This document shows positions 28,804 to 35,521 of a DNA stretch of 35,521 nt, piece after piece. The stretch lies in the NCBI GenBank assembly GCA_002479455.1, contig DLNB01000017.1:1-35521 (forward strand). The letters are read 5' to 3'. Each line of letters starts with the position of its first letter. Within the stretch, counting starts at the first letter, position 1. Made by a program: the position numbers and the translations under genes. Origin of the DNA: Acetothermia bacterium UBA7521 (GTDB lineage Bacteria; Bipolaricaulota; Bipolaricaulia; Bipolaricaulales; Bipolaricaulaceae). The notes under the pieces were generated by a model. It did no database searches, was not told the DNA's origin, and worked only from the letters and a program-made list of their open reading frames with translations.

Positions 28804-29612
28804 GCTCTGGGATCGTGTTTGTGGTGGGAGATGCGCTGCGGCGGAGCGCGGGACGTCCGGGAGGCCTTGCCCTGTGGGCAGTGGCCGTGGCGGCCGTTCT
28901 TGTGAGCGGGACCGCCTTGTTTCTCATCCCCACCGCACCGGGAACTGGACCGACGGCCGAGGCGTACCTCGTGGCCCAGCTCGCGTCCGACCCGTCCGAG
29001 GCAACCATCGCTCGACTGGGAAGCGAGATATGGACTTGGCCTGGTGTAGATGGAGTCACCTTCCGCTTCCCGGGGGAAACCGAGCCGATTGCCATCACCC
29101 AGCGGTCCCTCCTCGTGCGGCTTCTGTCGCCCGAAGTCCGATCCACTGTGGAACCCCGACTCCGAACGCTGACCGAGGTTGTCGGAGTCCAGTACCACCA
29201 ACAGTCGCCCGGGCGAACCCGCGTTCCTCCCGCCTCGCGCATCGGTGCGTTGGTGGCGCTGGTGGGGACGCTATCCCTTGCGTTGTGGTTGGGCCATCGT
29301 GCAGCAACCCGTACGGCGACGGCGTGGGGACGAGAGCTTGCCCTGCTGCGGAGCTGCGGGGCGAATCCAGCGATGCAACGGTCCCCGTTCTTCGCCCTGG
29401 GGGCCGTGGTAGGGCTTGCCGGCGGCGGTCTGTACATCGGTATCTGCTGGAGCTTGTGGGTGTGGGGAAGATCGCTTCCCTACATTCGGGATGTGGTCCC
29501 CAGCTTCCCCCACGTGTGGGTGGGGGTGGTCGTGTGGGGGTTGGCGATTGGCGCTGGCTTGGGCCTTGTGGGGAGTCTTATCGCTGCTCTTGCCCCCTCG
29601 GCTCATTCGTAG
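28800..29612 (+). CDS. FtsX-like ABC permease
   Basis: 270 residues. TM1 spans about 22-44 (LALWAVAVAAVLVSGTALFLI), followed by an extracytoplasmic domain of about 95 residues, then three further TM segments (IGALVALVGTLSLALWLG, FFALGAVVGLAGGGLYIG, VGVVVWGLAIGAGLGLVGSLI). The topology and the ELALLRSCGANPAMQRSPF stretch match FtsX. It begins at a GTG that overlaps the upstream stop and converges with the MacB permease gene at 29603 with a 10-nt overlap. Together with the upstream ATPase it would form a divergent FtsEX-type complex. Confidence 0.8.
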   Translation: MSSGIVFVVGDALRRSAGRPGGLALWAVAVAAVLVSGTALFLIPTAPGTGPTAEAYLVAQLASDPSEATIARLGSEIWTWPGVDGVTFRFPGETEPIAITQRSLLVRLLSPEVRSTVEPRLRTLTEVVGVQYHQQSPGRTRVPPASRIGALVALVGTLSLALWLGHRAATRTATAWGRELALLRSCGANPAMQRSPFFALGAVVGLAGGGLYIGICWSLWVWGRSLPYIRDVVPSFPHVWVGVVVWGLAIGAGLGLVGSLIAALAPSAHS

Positions 29613-30859
29613 CGGAGCGCGTCCACCACGGGCAGCTTCGAAGCACGCCGTGCGGGCCATAGGCCCGCGACTGCCCCCAGCAGAAACGACCCACCCAGCG
29701 TCGCTGTGATCAGCACCGGGCTGGCGACGACGGCAATCCTAACGTCGAACATCCGCCCGATGATGGCGGAGGCTACAGCGCTGAGTCCAAGGCCGAGCAG
29801 CGTCCCCACGATCCCCCCGACGAGGCCCATCATCCCGGATTCGATCACGAAGATGGACAGGATGTGGCTGTTTTTCGCCCCGACCGCCTTCATGATTCCG
29901 ATCTCCTTGGTGCGCTCGAGGACGGAGGTGAACATCGTGTTCATCACGCCTACCCCCCCCACGAGAAGGGAGATGCCCGCGATGCCCGCCAGGAACGCGC
30001 TCACGGTCGAGGTCACGGTTCCGATGGCACTGCTGATGTCGCTGTAGGTGATGGCAGTGACCCGGGACCCGCGCGCCCGGAGCTCCGCCTGAGCTCGGTT
30101 CGCCACCTCGTCCACATCGCGCCCTGGCGCGGTACGCACCAGGGTGACCAACACATCCTGAGCCGGCCCCCATAAGGACTCCATGGTGCCGTAGGGGATG
30201 TAGATCGTGGTGGCGCTCGCGGGCATGCCCGAGGTGAAGCCCTGTTGGGGGCGTTCATCGTCGGCCGTTGCCAGAATGCCGACCACCGTGAACGTGATCT
30301 CCGGCTTGTCGGCGTCGCCCGCGATGACGATCGTCTGTCCCACGTCCACGCGCAACCGGGTTGCCACCTCGCGGCCCAGCACAGCGACCACGCTGTCCGC
30401 TTCCTGGAACAGCCGTCCCCCCGGCTCGACCTCCAACGACCCCACGAACGACGAGAACGACGTGATCAACTCAGGGGAGAGGCCCATCACGGGCAGGAAC
30501 CCCTGGGCGAGCCGCCCCTCCGGCCCTGGCTGGCCTTGGACGAAGGCCGTGCGCTGACGTACGGCAGCAGCGGTCTGCACACCGTCTAGGGTGCGCAGCC
30601 ACTCAAGATCAAGTGCATACTGGTTGGAACCTTCGCTGCTTCGCGCCGGCCCGAACGACCCACGGGGGGCGAGGACGAACGTGTCCACGCCGAACACCTT
30701 GGCCACCTCGTCGTCGATCGTGCGCTCCAGACCCAGTCCAACGGAGATGAGGGCGACCACGGCCGTGATCCCGATGAACACCCCGATCACCGTGAGCCAA
30801 CTGCGGATCTTGCGGTGGAGGATGCTGGAGCCAGCCAGCACAAGGAAGTCCCTAAGCAT
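29603..30859 (-). CDS. MacB-like ABC transporter permease (second system)
   Basis: 418 residues. It has an N-terminal TM helix (SWLTVIGVFIGITAVVALISVG), a periplasmic MacB_PCD domain (about 45-270), and three C-terminal TM helices starting with GGVGVMNTMFTSVLERTKEIGIMKAVGAKN; it ends LWPARRASKLPVVDALRYE. ATG 30859 overlaps the ATPase stop by 8 nt; the upstream in-frame TTG is less likely. Paired with the ATPase at 30852 it forms a MacB/LolCDE-like transporter. No adaptor or TolC gene is adjacent. Confidence 0.94.
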   Translation of the reverse strand: MLRDFLVLAGSSILHRKIRSWLTVIGVFIGITAVVALISVGLGLERTIDDEVAKVFGVDTFVLAPRGSFGPARSSEGSNQYALDLEWLRTLDGVQTAAAVRQRTAFVQGQPGPEGRLAQGFLPVMGLSPELITSFSSFVGSLEVEPGGRLFQEADSVVAVLGREVATRLRVDVGQTIVIAGDADKPEITFTVVGILATADDERPQQGFTSGMPASATTIYIPYGTMESLWGPAQDVLVTLVRTAPGRDVDEVANRAQAELRARGSRVTAITYSDISSAIGTVTSTVSAFLAGIAGISLLVGGVGVMNTMFTSVLERTKEIGIMKAVGAKNSHILSIFVIESGMMGLVGGIVGTLLGLGLSAVASAIIGRMFDVRIAVVASPVLITATLGGSFLLGAVAGLWPARRASKLPVVDALRYE

Positions 30860-31538
30860 TGGCCTTCTCTTCAACCGTGCGCCCGTCTCGCAGACGGATC
30901 ACGCGACCGGCAATCCGAACGGCTTCGGGGTCGTGGGTCACCAGGACGACGGTCTTGCCGTCGTCCACGCTCAGTCGTCGCAGGAGTTCAAGAATCGTTC
31001 CCCCTGTCTCCGTATCCAGGTTCCCGGTGGGCTCATCGGCGAGGATGATCTCCGGGTTGTTGGCCAGTGCCCGGGCGATGGCCACCCGTTGGCGCTCGCC
31101 GCCGGAGAGCTCGTTGGGCTTGTGCCGGATACGGTCCGCGAGACCGACCTTGGTCAGAAGCTCCTTGGCCCGCGCGGCGCGTTTCCGTTTGGGTACCCCG
31201 AGGAAGATCATCGGCAGCTCCACATTCTTCTGCGCCGACAGCGTTGGGACCAAGTTGAACGTCTGGAAGACAAATCCCACTTTGCGTCCTCGCAGGGTCA
31301 CCAGCTGGTTTTCCGAGAGCTGCTGCAGGCTCTGCCCGTCAAACGCAGCCATGCCGCTCGTCGGTGTGTCCAAGGCTCCCAGGATGTGCATCAGCGTGGA
31401 CTTGCCTGATCCGGACGGCCCCATGAGGGCCACGATCTCACCCTGTTCGATGGTCAGGTCCAGGCCGCGCAGAGCGTGTACGAAGGTCTTGCCGAGCCGG
31501 TAGTCCTTGGTGATCCCCGCCAATTCTAGGAGCGGCAT
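30852..31538 (-). CDS. MacB/LolD-type ABC transporter ATPase (second system)
   Basis: 228 residues. Walker A is GPSGSGKST, the Q-loop FVFQTFNLVP, the signature LSGGERQR, Walker B IILADEPTGNLD and the H-loop LVTHDP; all catalytic residues are intact. The start chosen is ATG 31538 (MPLLELAGITKDYRLG), 7 nt after the stop of the upstream secreted-protein gene, although no clear ribosome-binding site is visible. It is coupled to the permease by an 8-nt overlap. Confidence 0.95.
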   Translation of the reverse strand: MPLLELAGITKDYRLGKTFVHALRGLDLTIEQGEIVALMGPSGSGKSTLMHILGALDTPTSGMAAFDGQSLQQLSENQLVTLRGRKVGFVFQTFNLVPTLSAQKNVELPMIFLGVPKRKRAARAKELLTKVGLADRIRHKPNELSGGERQRVAIARALANNPEIILADEPTGNLDTETGGTILELLRRLSVDDGKTVVLVTHDPEAVRIAGRVIRLRDGRTVEEKANA

Positions 31539-31545
31539 GGAGGCG

Positions 31546-32139
31546 CTACGGTCCGACGAAGGTGTACGCAACCAGTTCCATCAGGAATACGGTCTGCCAC
31601 GTTCCGCCCCGCAGTCGCTCCACACGGACGCGTGGCACCGTGTACACGGGCTTGGAGATTCCAAAGGCAACGGTCATCCGCGTGTCGCGATTCTTGGGAT
31701 CCACGTACGAGCCTTCCACGCACCGCACCCCCGCGATGTCGACCAAGGCCACATCGGTGAACGTTCCCCCTCCGGGGAGCAAGTACTCATCGCCTTCCTG
31801 CAGTCGGCTCCGCTGGTCCACAAGCACCTGAAGCGCGGATAAGCTCACGTCCTCTCCCCCTCCGTAGGCCAGGCCCGCGGCACCAAACAGGAAGCCGAAG
31901 CCCGAGAGCTGATCTCCCGTGCCTGTCGCTTCTGCCCGCATGCTCACGGTGTAGGTGCTGTTCGGGTGCACGACCACCTGGAGCTCAAGCGTCTGGGGGG
32001 CGCTCAGGTCCTCGGTCGTCACGGTGAACACCATGGTCGTGGTTCCCACCGGAAACGCCTCCAGTTTCGCCTGGGAGAAGGCGCAGGTACCGAGGGTGAT
32101 CATGCCGACCAGGACGAGAGCACCAAGCTTCATCTTCAC
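31546..32139 (-). CDS. secreted protein of unknown function upstream of MacB pair
   Basis: 197 residues. The signal peptide is MKLGALVLVGMITLGTCAFSQA, and the mature part is predicted mostly beta (VGTTTMVFTVTTEDL, LELQVVVHPNSTYTVSM, YTVPRVRVERLRGGTWQTVFLMELVAYTF). GTG 32139 is preferred because GGAGGA lies 4 nt upstream; ATG 32133 is the alternative. I do not recognise a family. It stands first in a unit with the MacB-type transporter and could be its extracytoplasmic partner. Confidence 0.75.
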   Translation of the reverse strand: MKMKLGALVLVGMITLGTCAFSQAKLEAFPVGTTTMVFTVTTEDLSAPQTLELQVVVHPNSTYTVSMRAEATGTGDQLSGFGFLFGAAGLAYGGGEDVSLSALQVLVDQRSRLQEGDEYLLPGGGTFTDVALVDIAGVRCVEGSYVDPKNRDTRMTVAFGISKPVYTVPRVRVERLRGGTWQTVFLMELVAYTFVGP

Positions 32140-32171
32140 GGGTTCCTCCTTCGTCGAACCGCAAGCATCGG

Positions 32172-32180
32172 ATTGTACCA
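32172..32180 (-). promoter_or_regulatory. extended -10 promoter of secreted protein-macB unit
   Basis: On the minus strand TGG-TACAAT (32180-32172). The predicted start near 32165 gives a leader of about 26 nt containing the GGAGGA ribosome-binding site. No strong -35 is seen, as is often true of extended -10 promoters. Confidence 0.4.
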
Positions 32181-32259
32181 CGACGGCCGTGTCCTGCACT
32201 CGGTGGTGCGATGGGCGCAGCTCGTGCTGGGCAGGCGCAACCTTGCCGGGTCGGGTGGC

Positions 32260-33369
32260 TCAGCGCAGCCTGGCGTCGGTAGGCGGGGAATCCTTGGATT
32301 CGGGGCTGGTGCTGTCTACCGTCATCGCAACCCGCCCCCTGCGCAGTTGGAGGAGGCCGCGGCGGAGGAGGAGTTGCACACCAAACCCGACGAGGATGAG
32401 GTCGACAAATCGAAACAGAACGTTGAACGCCACTGCTGCACTGAGCGGGACACCAAGAAGGCTGAACACCCCAACACGGCCTCCGTCCGTGATCCCGAAC
32501 CCGCCGGGAGTCACCCAGAGAAACGCGTTGACGAACAGGCTCAGCGTGAAGTAGAGCGAGAGCTGGGGGAACGTGAACAGGTCGCCTTGGGTGAAGTAGA
32601 AGAAGATCTGCGGTCGGACGTAGTTGAGGAACACCGTGAGGAGCTGCAGGGCAAACGCGAACAGAGTGTAACTGCGGTAGAGGGTGAACGCTCGGTGAAT
32701 CTCGGCCTCCATCTCGGCCACATGGCCCGCGGCGCGAAGGAGCCGTTCCCGACCCGGCAAGTACCGCGCAAGCCATCTCAGAAAGCGGGAGATCCAGCGG
32801 ATGTCTCGCGCGAGGAGCGCAACTGCTGCTAACAAGATCAGCGCCAGCGTTCCAAGAGCGATTCCCACGACTGCTTTGTCGGCAACGGACACGCCCGGGG
32901 AGATGAGGGTGAGCACCGCTCCGATCGAGGCGAACGCGAGGACAGAGAAACCCGACAGAATCCGCTCGGCGATCACCGTGGCCATCACCCGGGCCATGGG
33001 GATCCCCTGATCTCGGGCAACCCAGTTGGCCCGTACGGGTTCCCCTCCAATGTACATCGAGGGGGTGAGGTAGGTGACCGCAAATCCGGCGAGGAGGGGG
33101 GATACGGTGCGGTGCCAGGGGACCGCAATGCCAGCTCCGCGCAGGAGGGCGTGCCAACTCAGGGCCCACGTGAGCATGGAGGCGAGCACGCTCAAGACCA
33201 CAGCCAGGAACCCCACAACGCCTACCTTCTTGATGTCGGCGAACACCTGCGCCGGTCCGCTGAGGTAGATGAGGGCGCCGAACAAGGCGAGGCCACCGAG
33301 CATGAACGCCACCAACCCAGCCCAGCGCAGGGTAGCCCAGCGCGGCCTCGCGGGTTGTGGAGAGGTCAC
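32260..33369 (-). CDS. UPF0104 / lysylphosphatidylglycerol synthase TM-region-like membrane protein
   Basis: 369 residues with about eight TM helices. The AglD/MprF-N-terminal family pattern is visible: LTWALSWHALLRGAGI, SPLLAGFAVTYLTPSMYIGGEPVRA, ERILSGFSVLAFASIGA and the ending FLWVTPGGFGITDGGRVGVFSLLGVP. The C-terminal DUF2156 synthase domain of full MprF is missing, so lysyl transfer should not be assumed; flippase or glycolipid roles are possible. The GTG start at 33369 overlaps the pncC stop (GTGA). The last ~25 residues are Ser/Asp/Arg-rich and probably disordered. Confidence 0.87.
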   Translation of the reverse strand: MTSPQPARPRWATLRWAGLVAFMLGGLALFGALIYLSGPAQVFADIKKVGVVGFLAVVLSVLASMLTWALSWHALLRGAGIAVPWHRTVSPLLAGFAVTYLTPSMYIGGEPVRANWVARDQGIPMARVMATVIAERILSGFSVLAFASIGAVLTLISPGVSVADKAVVGIALGTLALILLAAVALLARDIRWISRFLRWLARYLPGRERLLRAAGHVAEMEAEIHRAFTLYRSYTLFAFALQLLTVFLNYVRPQIFFYFTQGDLFTFPQLSLYFTLSLFVNAFLWVTPGGFGITDGGRVGVFSLLGVPLSAAVAFNVLFRFVDLILVGFGVQLLLRRGLLQLRRGRVAMTVDSTSPESKDSPPTDARLR

Positions 33370-33836
33370 CGGCCCCTCAGATGACGGAGGAGAAGGTCGA
33401 GCGCAGCGTCGCAGGCGGCCCGGCGATTCTCGTTGCGGGACCCCACGAAGCGATGCTCTTCCACCCATACTCCATACGGGGAGGCCAGCGCGACGTACAC
33501 CAGCCCCACGGGCTTATCCGGAGTTCCGCCTCCGGGTCCAGCGATCCCGCTGATGGCGAGGGCGAAGTCTGTTCTCAGCAAGCTTTGCGCTCCTTCGGCC
33601 ATCGCCTGCGTGCACTCCGCAGACACCCCACCCTTCGACACGATGATTGCCTCGGGCACTCCGAGGAGCGTTGCCTTGATTTCGTTGCTGTAGGCGATGA
33701 TCCCCCCTAGGAAGTACGCGGACGCCCCCGGTACGTCGGTGATCCGACCGGCGAGGAGCCCGCCTGTGCACGACTCGGCTACGGCGAGGGTCTCCCCCTG
33801 CTGTGCTAGCAGCTTGCCAACCTCGATCTCACGCAT
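33366..33836 (-). CDS. pncC: nicotinamide-nucleotide amidase (CinA C-terminal domain)
   Basis: 156 residues, a stand-alone CinA C-terminal domain. It hydrolyses NMN to nicotinate mononucleotide and ammonia, returning it to NAD synthesis. AESCTGGLLAGRITDVPGAS holds the catalytic Ser. YSNEIKATLLGV holds the Tyr/Lys partners. GGVSAECTQAMAEGA and AISGIAGPGGGTPDKPVGLVY are typical. No N-terminal molybdopterin-like domain is present. ATG 33836 overlaps the sirtuin stop by 8 nt, and the stop overlaps the start of the UPF0104 gene, so the three are one unit. Confidence 0.95.
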   Translation of the reverse strand: MREIEVGKLLAQQGETLAVAESCTGGLLAGRITDVPGASAYFLGGIIAYSNEIKATLLGVPEAIIVSKGGVSAECTQAMAEGAQSLLRTDFALAISGIAGPGGGTPDKPVGLVYVALASPYGVWVEEHRFVGSRNENRRAACDAALDLLLRHLRGR

Positions 33837-34590
33837 CCACGTTCACCTCTAGCTCCTCTCCGAGAAGCCGTGCGGTCGCGACGAGGTCGCCCCGCAACAG
33901 TACGTCTGCCTGGTCATCGTACGGGGTGGGCTCACGGTTGGCGATGATCAGCGTCGCGCCGCGGGCGGACAGACGGGGCACGAGCCCCGCCACCGGCCAC
34001 ACGGTAAGGGAAGTCCCGAGGACGACCAGGAGATCCGCTTCCGTGCTTGCTGCCCACGCCCGCGCGAAGTCGGGTCGAAGATCTTCGCCAAACAGGACCA
34101 CGTCCGGTTTGATGAGCCCCCCGCACGGGCAGTGGGCTAACCCCAGCGTTTCGGCCTGATGGATGATCTCGGTCATCGGGTAGGCACTTCTGCAGAGGAG
34201 GCAGGTTCCTGAACGAACATGGCCGTGGACCTCGAACACGACGCGGGAACCGGCCCGTTGATGTAACCCATCGATGTTCTGGGTGATGACCCCTCGCAGG
34301 CGCCTCTGCGCCTCCAAGCGCGCAAGCAGGGTGTGGACCTCGTTCGGCGGCGCCGATTCCATGTGCTGAAACCGCCACACCCAGAAGCTGTAGAACACCG
34401 TCGGGTTGCGGCGGAAGCCGTTCACGGAGGACACCTCGTCCGGATCTGCGAGTTCCCACAACCCGCCGGGAGAGCGGAAGTCGGGGATCCCGGACGCGGT
34501 GCTCACCCCGGCACCGGTGAGGGCCCACGCGACGCGGGCTGAGGCAATAAGCCGTGCTGCCTCTTCGATCCGACGTAGATCAGGTTCCAT
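33829..34590 (-). CDS. Sir2-family NAD-dependent protein deacylase
   Basis: 253 residues. The NAD-binding motif is TGAGVSTASGIPDFRS. Further motifs are TQNIDGLHQRAGS, the catalytic His in EVHGHV, zinc cysteines in CLLC and CPCGG, and VVLGTSLTVWP. The Tyr-x-x-Arg pair that marks desuccinylases such as E. coli CobB is not intact (FWVWRF in its place), which hints at deacetylase rather than desuccinylase use. ATG 34590 is preferred to TTG 34599. It consumes NAD and releases nicotinamide; the overlapping pncC gene also serves NAD turnover. It diverges from yebC. Confidence 0.94.
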   Translation of the reverse strand: MEPDLRRIEEAARLIASARVAWALTGAGVSTASGIPDFRSPGGLWELADPDEVSSVNGFRRNPTVFYSFWVWRFQHMESAPPNEVHTLLARLEAQRRLRGVITQNIDGLHQRAGSRVVFEVHGHVRSGTCLLCRSAYPMTEIIHQAETLGLAHCPCGGLIKPDVVLFGEDLRPDFARAWAASTEADLLVVLGTSLTVWPVAGLVPRLSARGATLIIANREPTPYDDQADVLLRGDLVATARLLGEELEVNVDA

Positions 34591-34637
34591 CGCGGACAAG
34601 TCTCCTTCCCAGTTCAGTCGGGTGCAACTGCCGCGCC

Positions 34638-34666
34638 TTGCCCGATTCCCGATGGGTCACTATCAT
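34638..34666 (+). promoter_or_regulatory. promoter of yebC
   Basis: TTGCCC (34638-34643), exactly 17 nt, TATCAT (34661-34666). The predicted start is near 34673. The short leader carries a GAGGGGG ribosome-binding site before ATG 34692. Confidence 0.55.
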
Positions 34667-34691
34667 TCTCTGTCGGGCTGAGGGGGAAACG

Positions 34692-35447
34692 ATGGCTGGT
34701 CATTCCAAGTGGGCGAACATCAAGCACCGCAAAGGGGCGCAGGACAAGAAGCGCTCCAGTCTGTTCTCCCGTCTGACGCGCGAGATCATCGTCTGTGCGC
34801 GTCAGGACTCCAATCCTGATACCAACGTCACCCTCGCCGCCGCGATCGAGCGGGCGCGGGCAGCGAACATGCCCAAGGATAACATCGAGCGGGCGATCAA
34901 GAAGGGTGCTGGGAACTTGGATGGGATCCAGTACTCCGAAGTTACCTATGAGGGCTACGGCTCCGGTGGAGTGGCGATCCTCCTCCGTGCACTCACCGAT
35001 AACCGCAACCGCACGGCTTCCGCGGTGCGCAACATTTTTGAGGGCCATGGTGGAAGCCTGGGTGGGGAAGGAAGCGTGGCTTGGCAGTTCGATCGCCGGG
35101 GGGTGGTCGAGGCGGGGGAGATACCTCCCGATGCGGATCGCGAAGCTCTGATCCTTGTTGCGGCGGAGGCGGGGGCCGACGATTTCTCTGACGAAGATGG
35201 GGTCATGACGTTTTACACCTCACCGTCGAATGTGGCCGCGGTGCGCGATGCGCTCAAGGCCGAGAGCGTGACGGTGGCCCGGGCGGAGATCGCGTTCGTC
35301 CCCAAGGCGACGGTGCGGGTGGAGAGAAAGGACGCCGAGCGGCTGCTCAAGCTCATGGATGCCCTGGACGAAGAAGAGGACGTGCAGGAAGTCGTGGCGA
35401 ACTTCGACATCCCCGATGAAGTGTTGACCGAGATCGAAGGAGGCTAG
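34692..35447 (+). CDS. yebC: YebC/PmpR-family protein
   Basis: 251 residues, normal length. The N-terminus MAGHSKWANIKHRKGAQDKK is diagnostic, followed by IERARAANMPKDNIERAIKKG, VTYEGYGSGGVAIL and SVAWQFDRRGVV, and the acidic C-terminal domain ends with LMDALDEEEDVQEVVANFDIP. Family members are DNA-associated regulators or, for the TACO1/YebC group, translation factors that relieve stalling at proline-rich stretches; which role applies here is not decided by the sequence. yebC often stands with ruvC; here a secreted protein gene follows directly. Confidence 0.97.
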   Translation: MAGHSKWANIKHRKGAQDKKRSSLFSRLTREIIVCARQDSNPDTNVTLAAAIERARAANMPKDNIERAIKKGAGNLDGIQYSEVTYEGYGSGGVAILLRALTDNRNRTASAVRNIFEGHGGSLGGEGSVAWQFDRRGVVEAGEIPPDADREALILVAAEAGADDFSDEDGVMTFYTSPSNVAAVRDALKAESVTVARAEIAFVPKATVRVERKDAERLLKLMDALDEEEDVQEVVANFDIPDEVLTEIEGG

Positions 35448-35521
35448 ATGCGGATCGTAGCGGTGGTGTTGGCGGCGGTGGTGGGCCTGGGTGTGGCGGG
35501 ATGGGCACGGCAGGAAACGAA
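35448..35521 (+). CDS. start of a secreted protein, cut by window edge
   Basis: ATG 35448 lies immediately after the yebC stop, with AAGGAGG just upstream. The 24 visible codons give a signal-peptide-like N-terminus (MRIVAVVLAAVVGLGVAGWA, then RQET). The product cannot be identified from this fragment. Confidence 0.7.
   Translation, partial: MRIVAVVLAAVVGLGVAGWARQET

Noticed and set aside
29603..31538. Recent duplication of the first MacB pair (16609-18553)
   Set aside because: The proteins share family motifs but differ throughout, consistent with old paralogues rather than a recent copy.

Overview
This 35.5 kb window is GC-rich bacterial chromosome with dense, short-gapped operons, many GTG starts and many 4-nt ATGA/GTGA start-stop overlaps. 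I see no tRNA, rRNA, IS element, phage gene or CRISPR array. The gene content (superoxide reductase, rubrerythrin, thioferritin-like Dps-like protein, 1-Cys-type peroxiredoxin, a PerR-type regulator, outer-membrane efflux genes, UvsE) suggests a diderm anaerobe or microaerophile, possibly thermophilic. An uncultured deep-branching phylum such as Bipolaricaulota (OP1) would fit, but that placement is a guess from style and cannot be tested from the sequence alone.

Layout. 1-1633 (minus): the start of a secreted protein that runs off the left edge, and a DUF4015 glycoside-hydrolase-like protein. 1722-2474 (plus): a HAD phosphatase. 2669-5580 (plus): a promoter, a leader that reads as an arginine attenuator (16-residue Arg-containing leader peptide, competing helices, terminator), then argG-argH. 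5582-11506 (minus): a ten-gene run starting with perR, then a thioferritin-like protein, a cytochrome b5-like protein, rubrerythrin, peroxiredoxin, ferritin, superoxide reductase, a RudS-like TudS-DUF1722 protein, UvsE and a frameshifted alpha/beta hydrolase. 11561-13589 (minus): a two-component pair. 13959-18553 (plus): a TolC / MacA-like / MacB ATPase / MacB permease export operon diverging from the two-component genes. 18621-21110: mutS. 21530-25108 (plus): a secreted beta-helix protein, a VTC-type polyphosphate polymerase-like protein and a DUF4956 membrane protein. 25237-26027: two small genes. 26032-27211 (minus): ispD and a TolB-like lipoprotein. 27272-29612 (plus): prmC, then an FtsE-like ATPase with degenerate catalytic motifs and an FtsX-like protein. 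29603-34590 (minus): a second MacB pair with an unknown secreted protein, a UPF0104 membrane protein, pncC and a sirtuin. 34692-end (plus): yebC and the start of a secreted protein.

How the parts fit. The perR run looks like one oxygen/peroxide/iron stress locus: superoxide to peroxide (SOR), peroxide removal (rubrerythrin, peroxiredoxin), iron storage (ferritin, thioferritin), with UV/tRNA-thiouridine functions at its end. The two-component pair sits head-to-head with the efflux operon and may control it. pncC and the sirtuin overlap and connect through NAD turnover. The most notable regulatory element is the argG leader, which shows a trp/his-style four-segment attenuator with Arg codons placed where the model needs them. 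The most notable uncharacterised module is the beta-helix / VTC / DUF4956 set.
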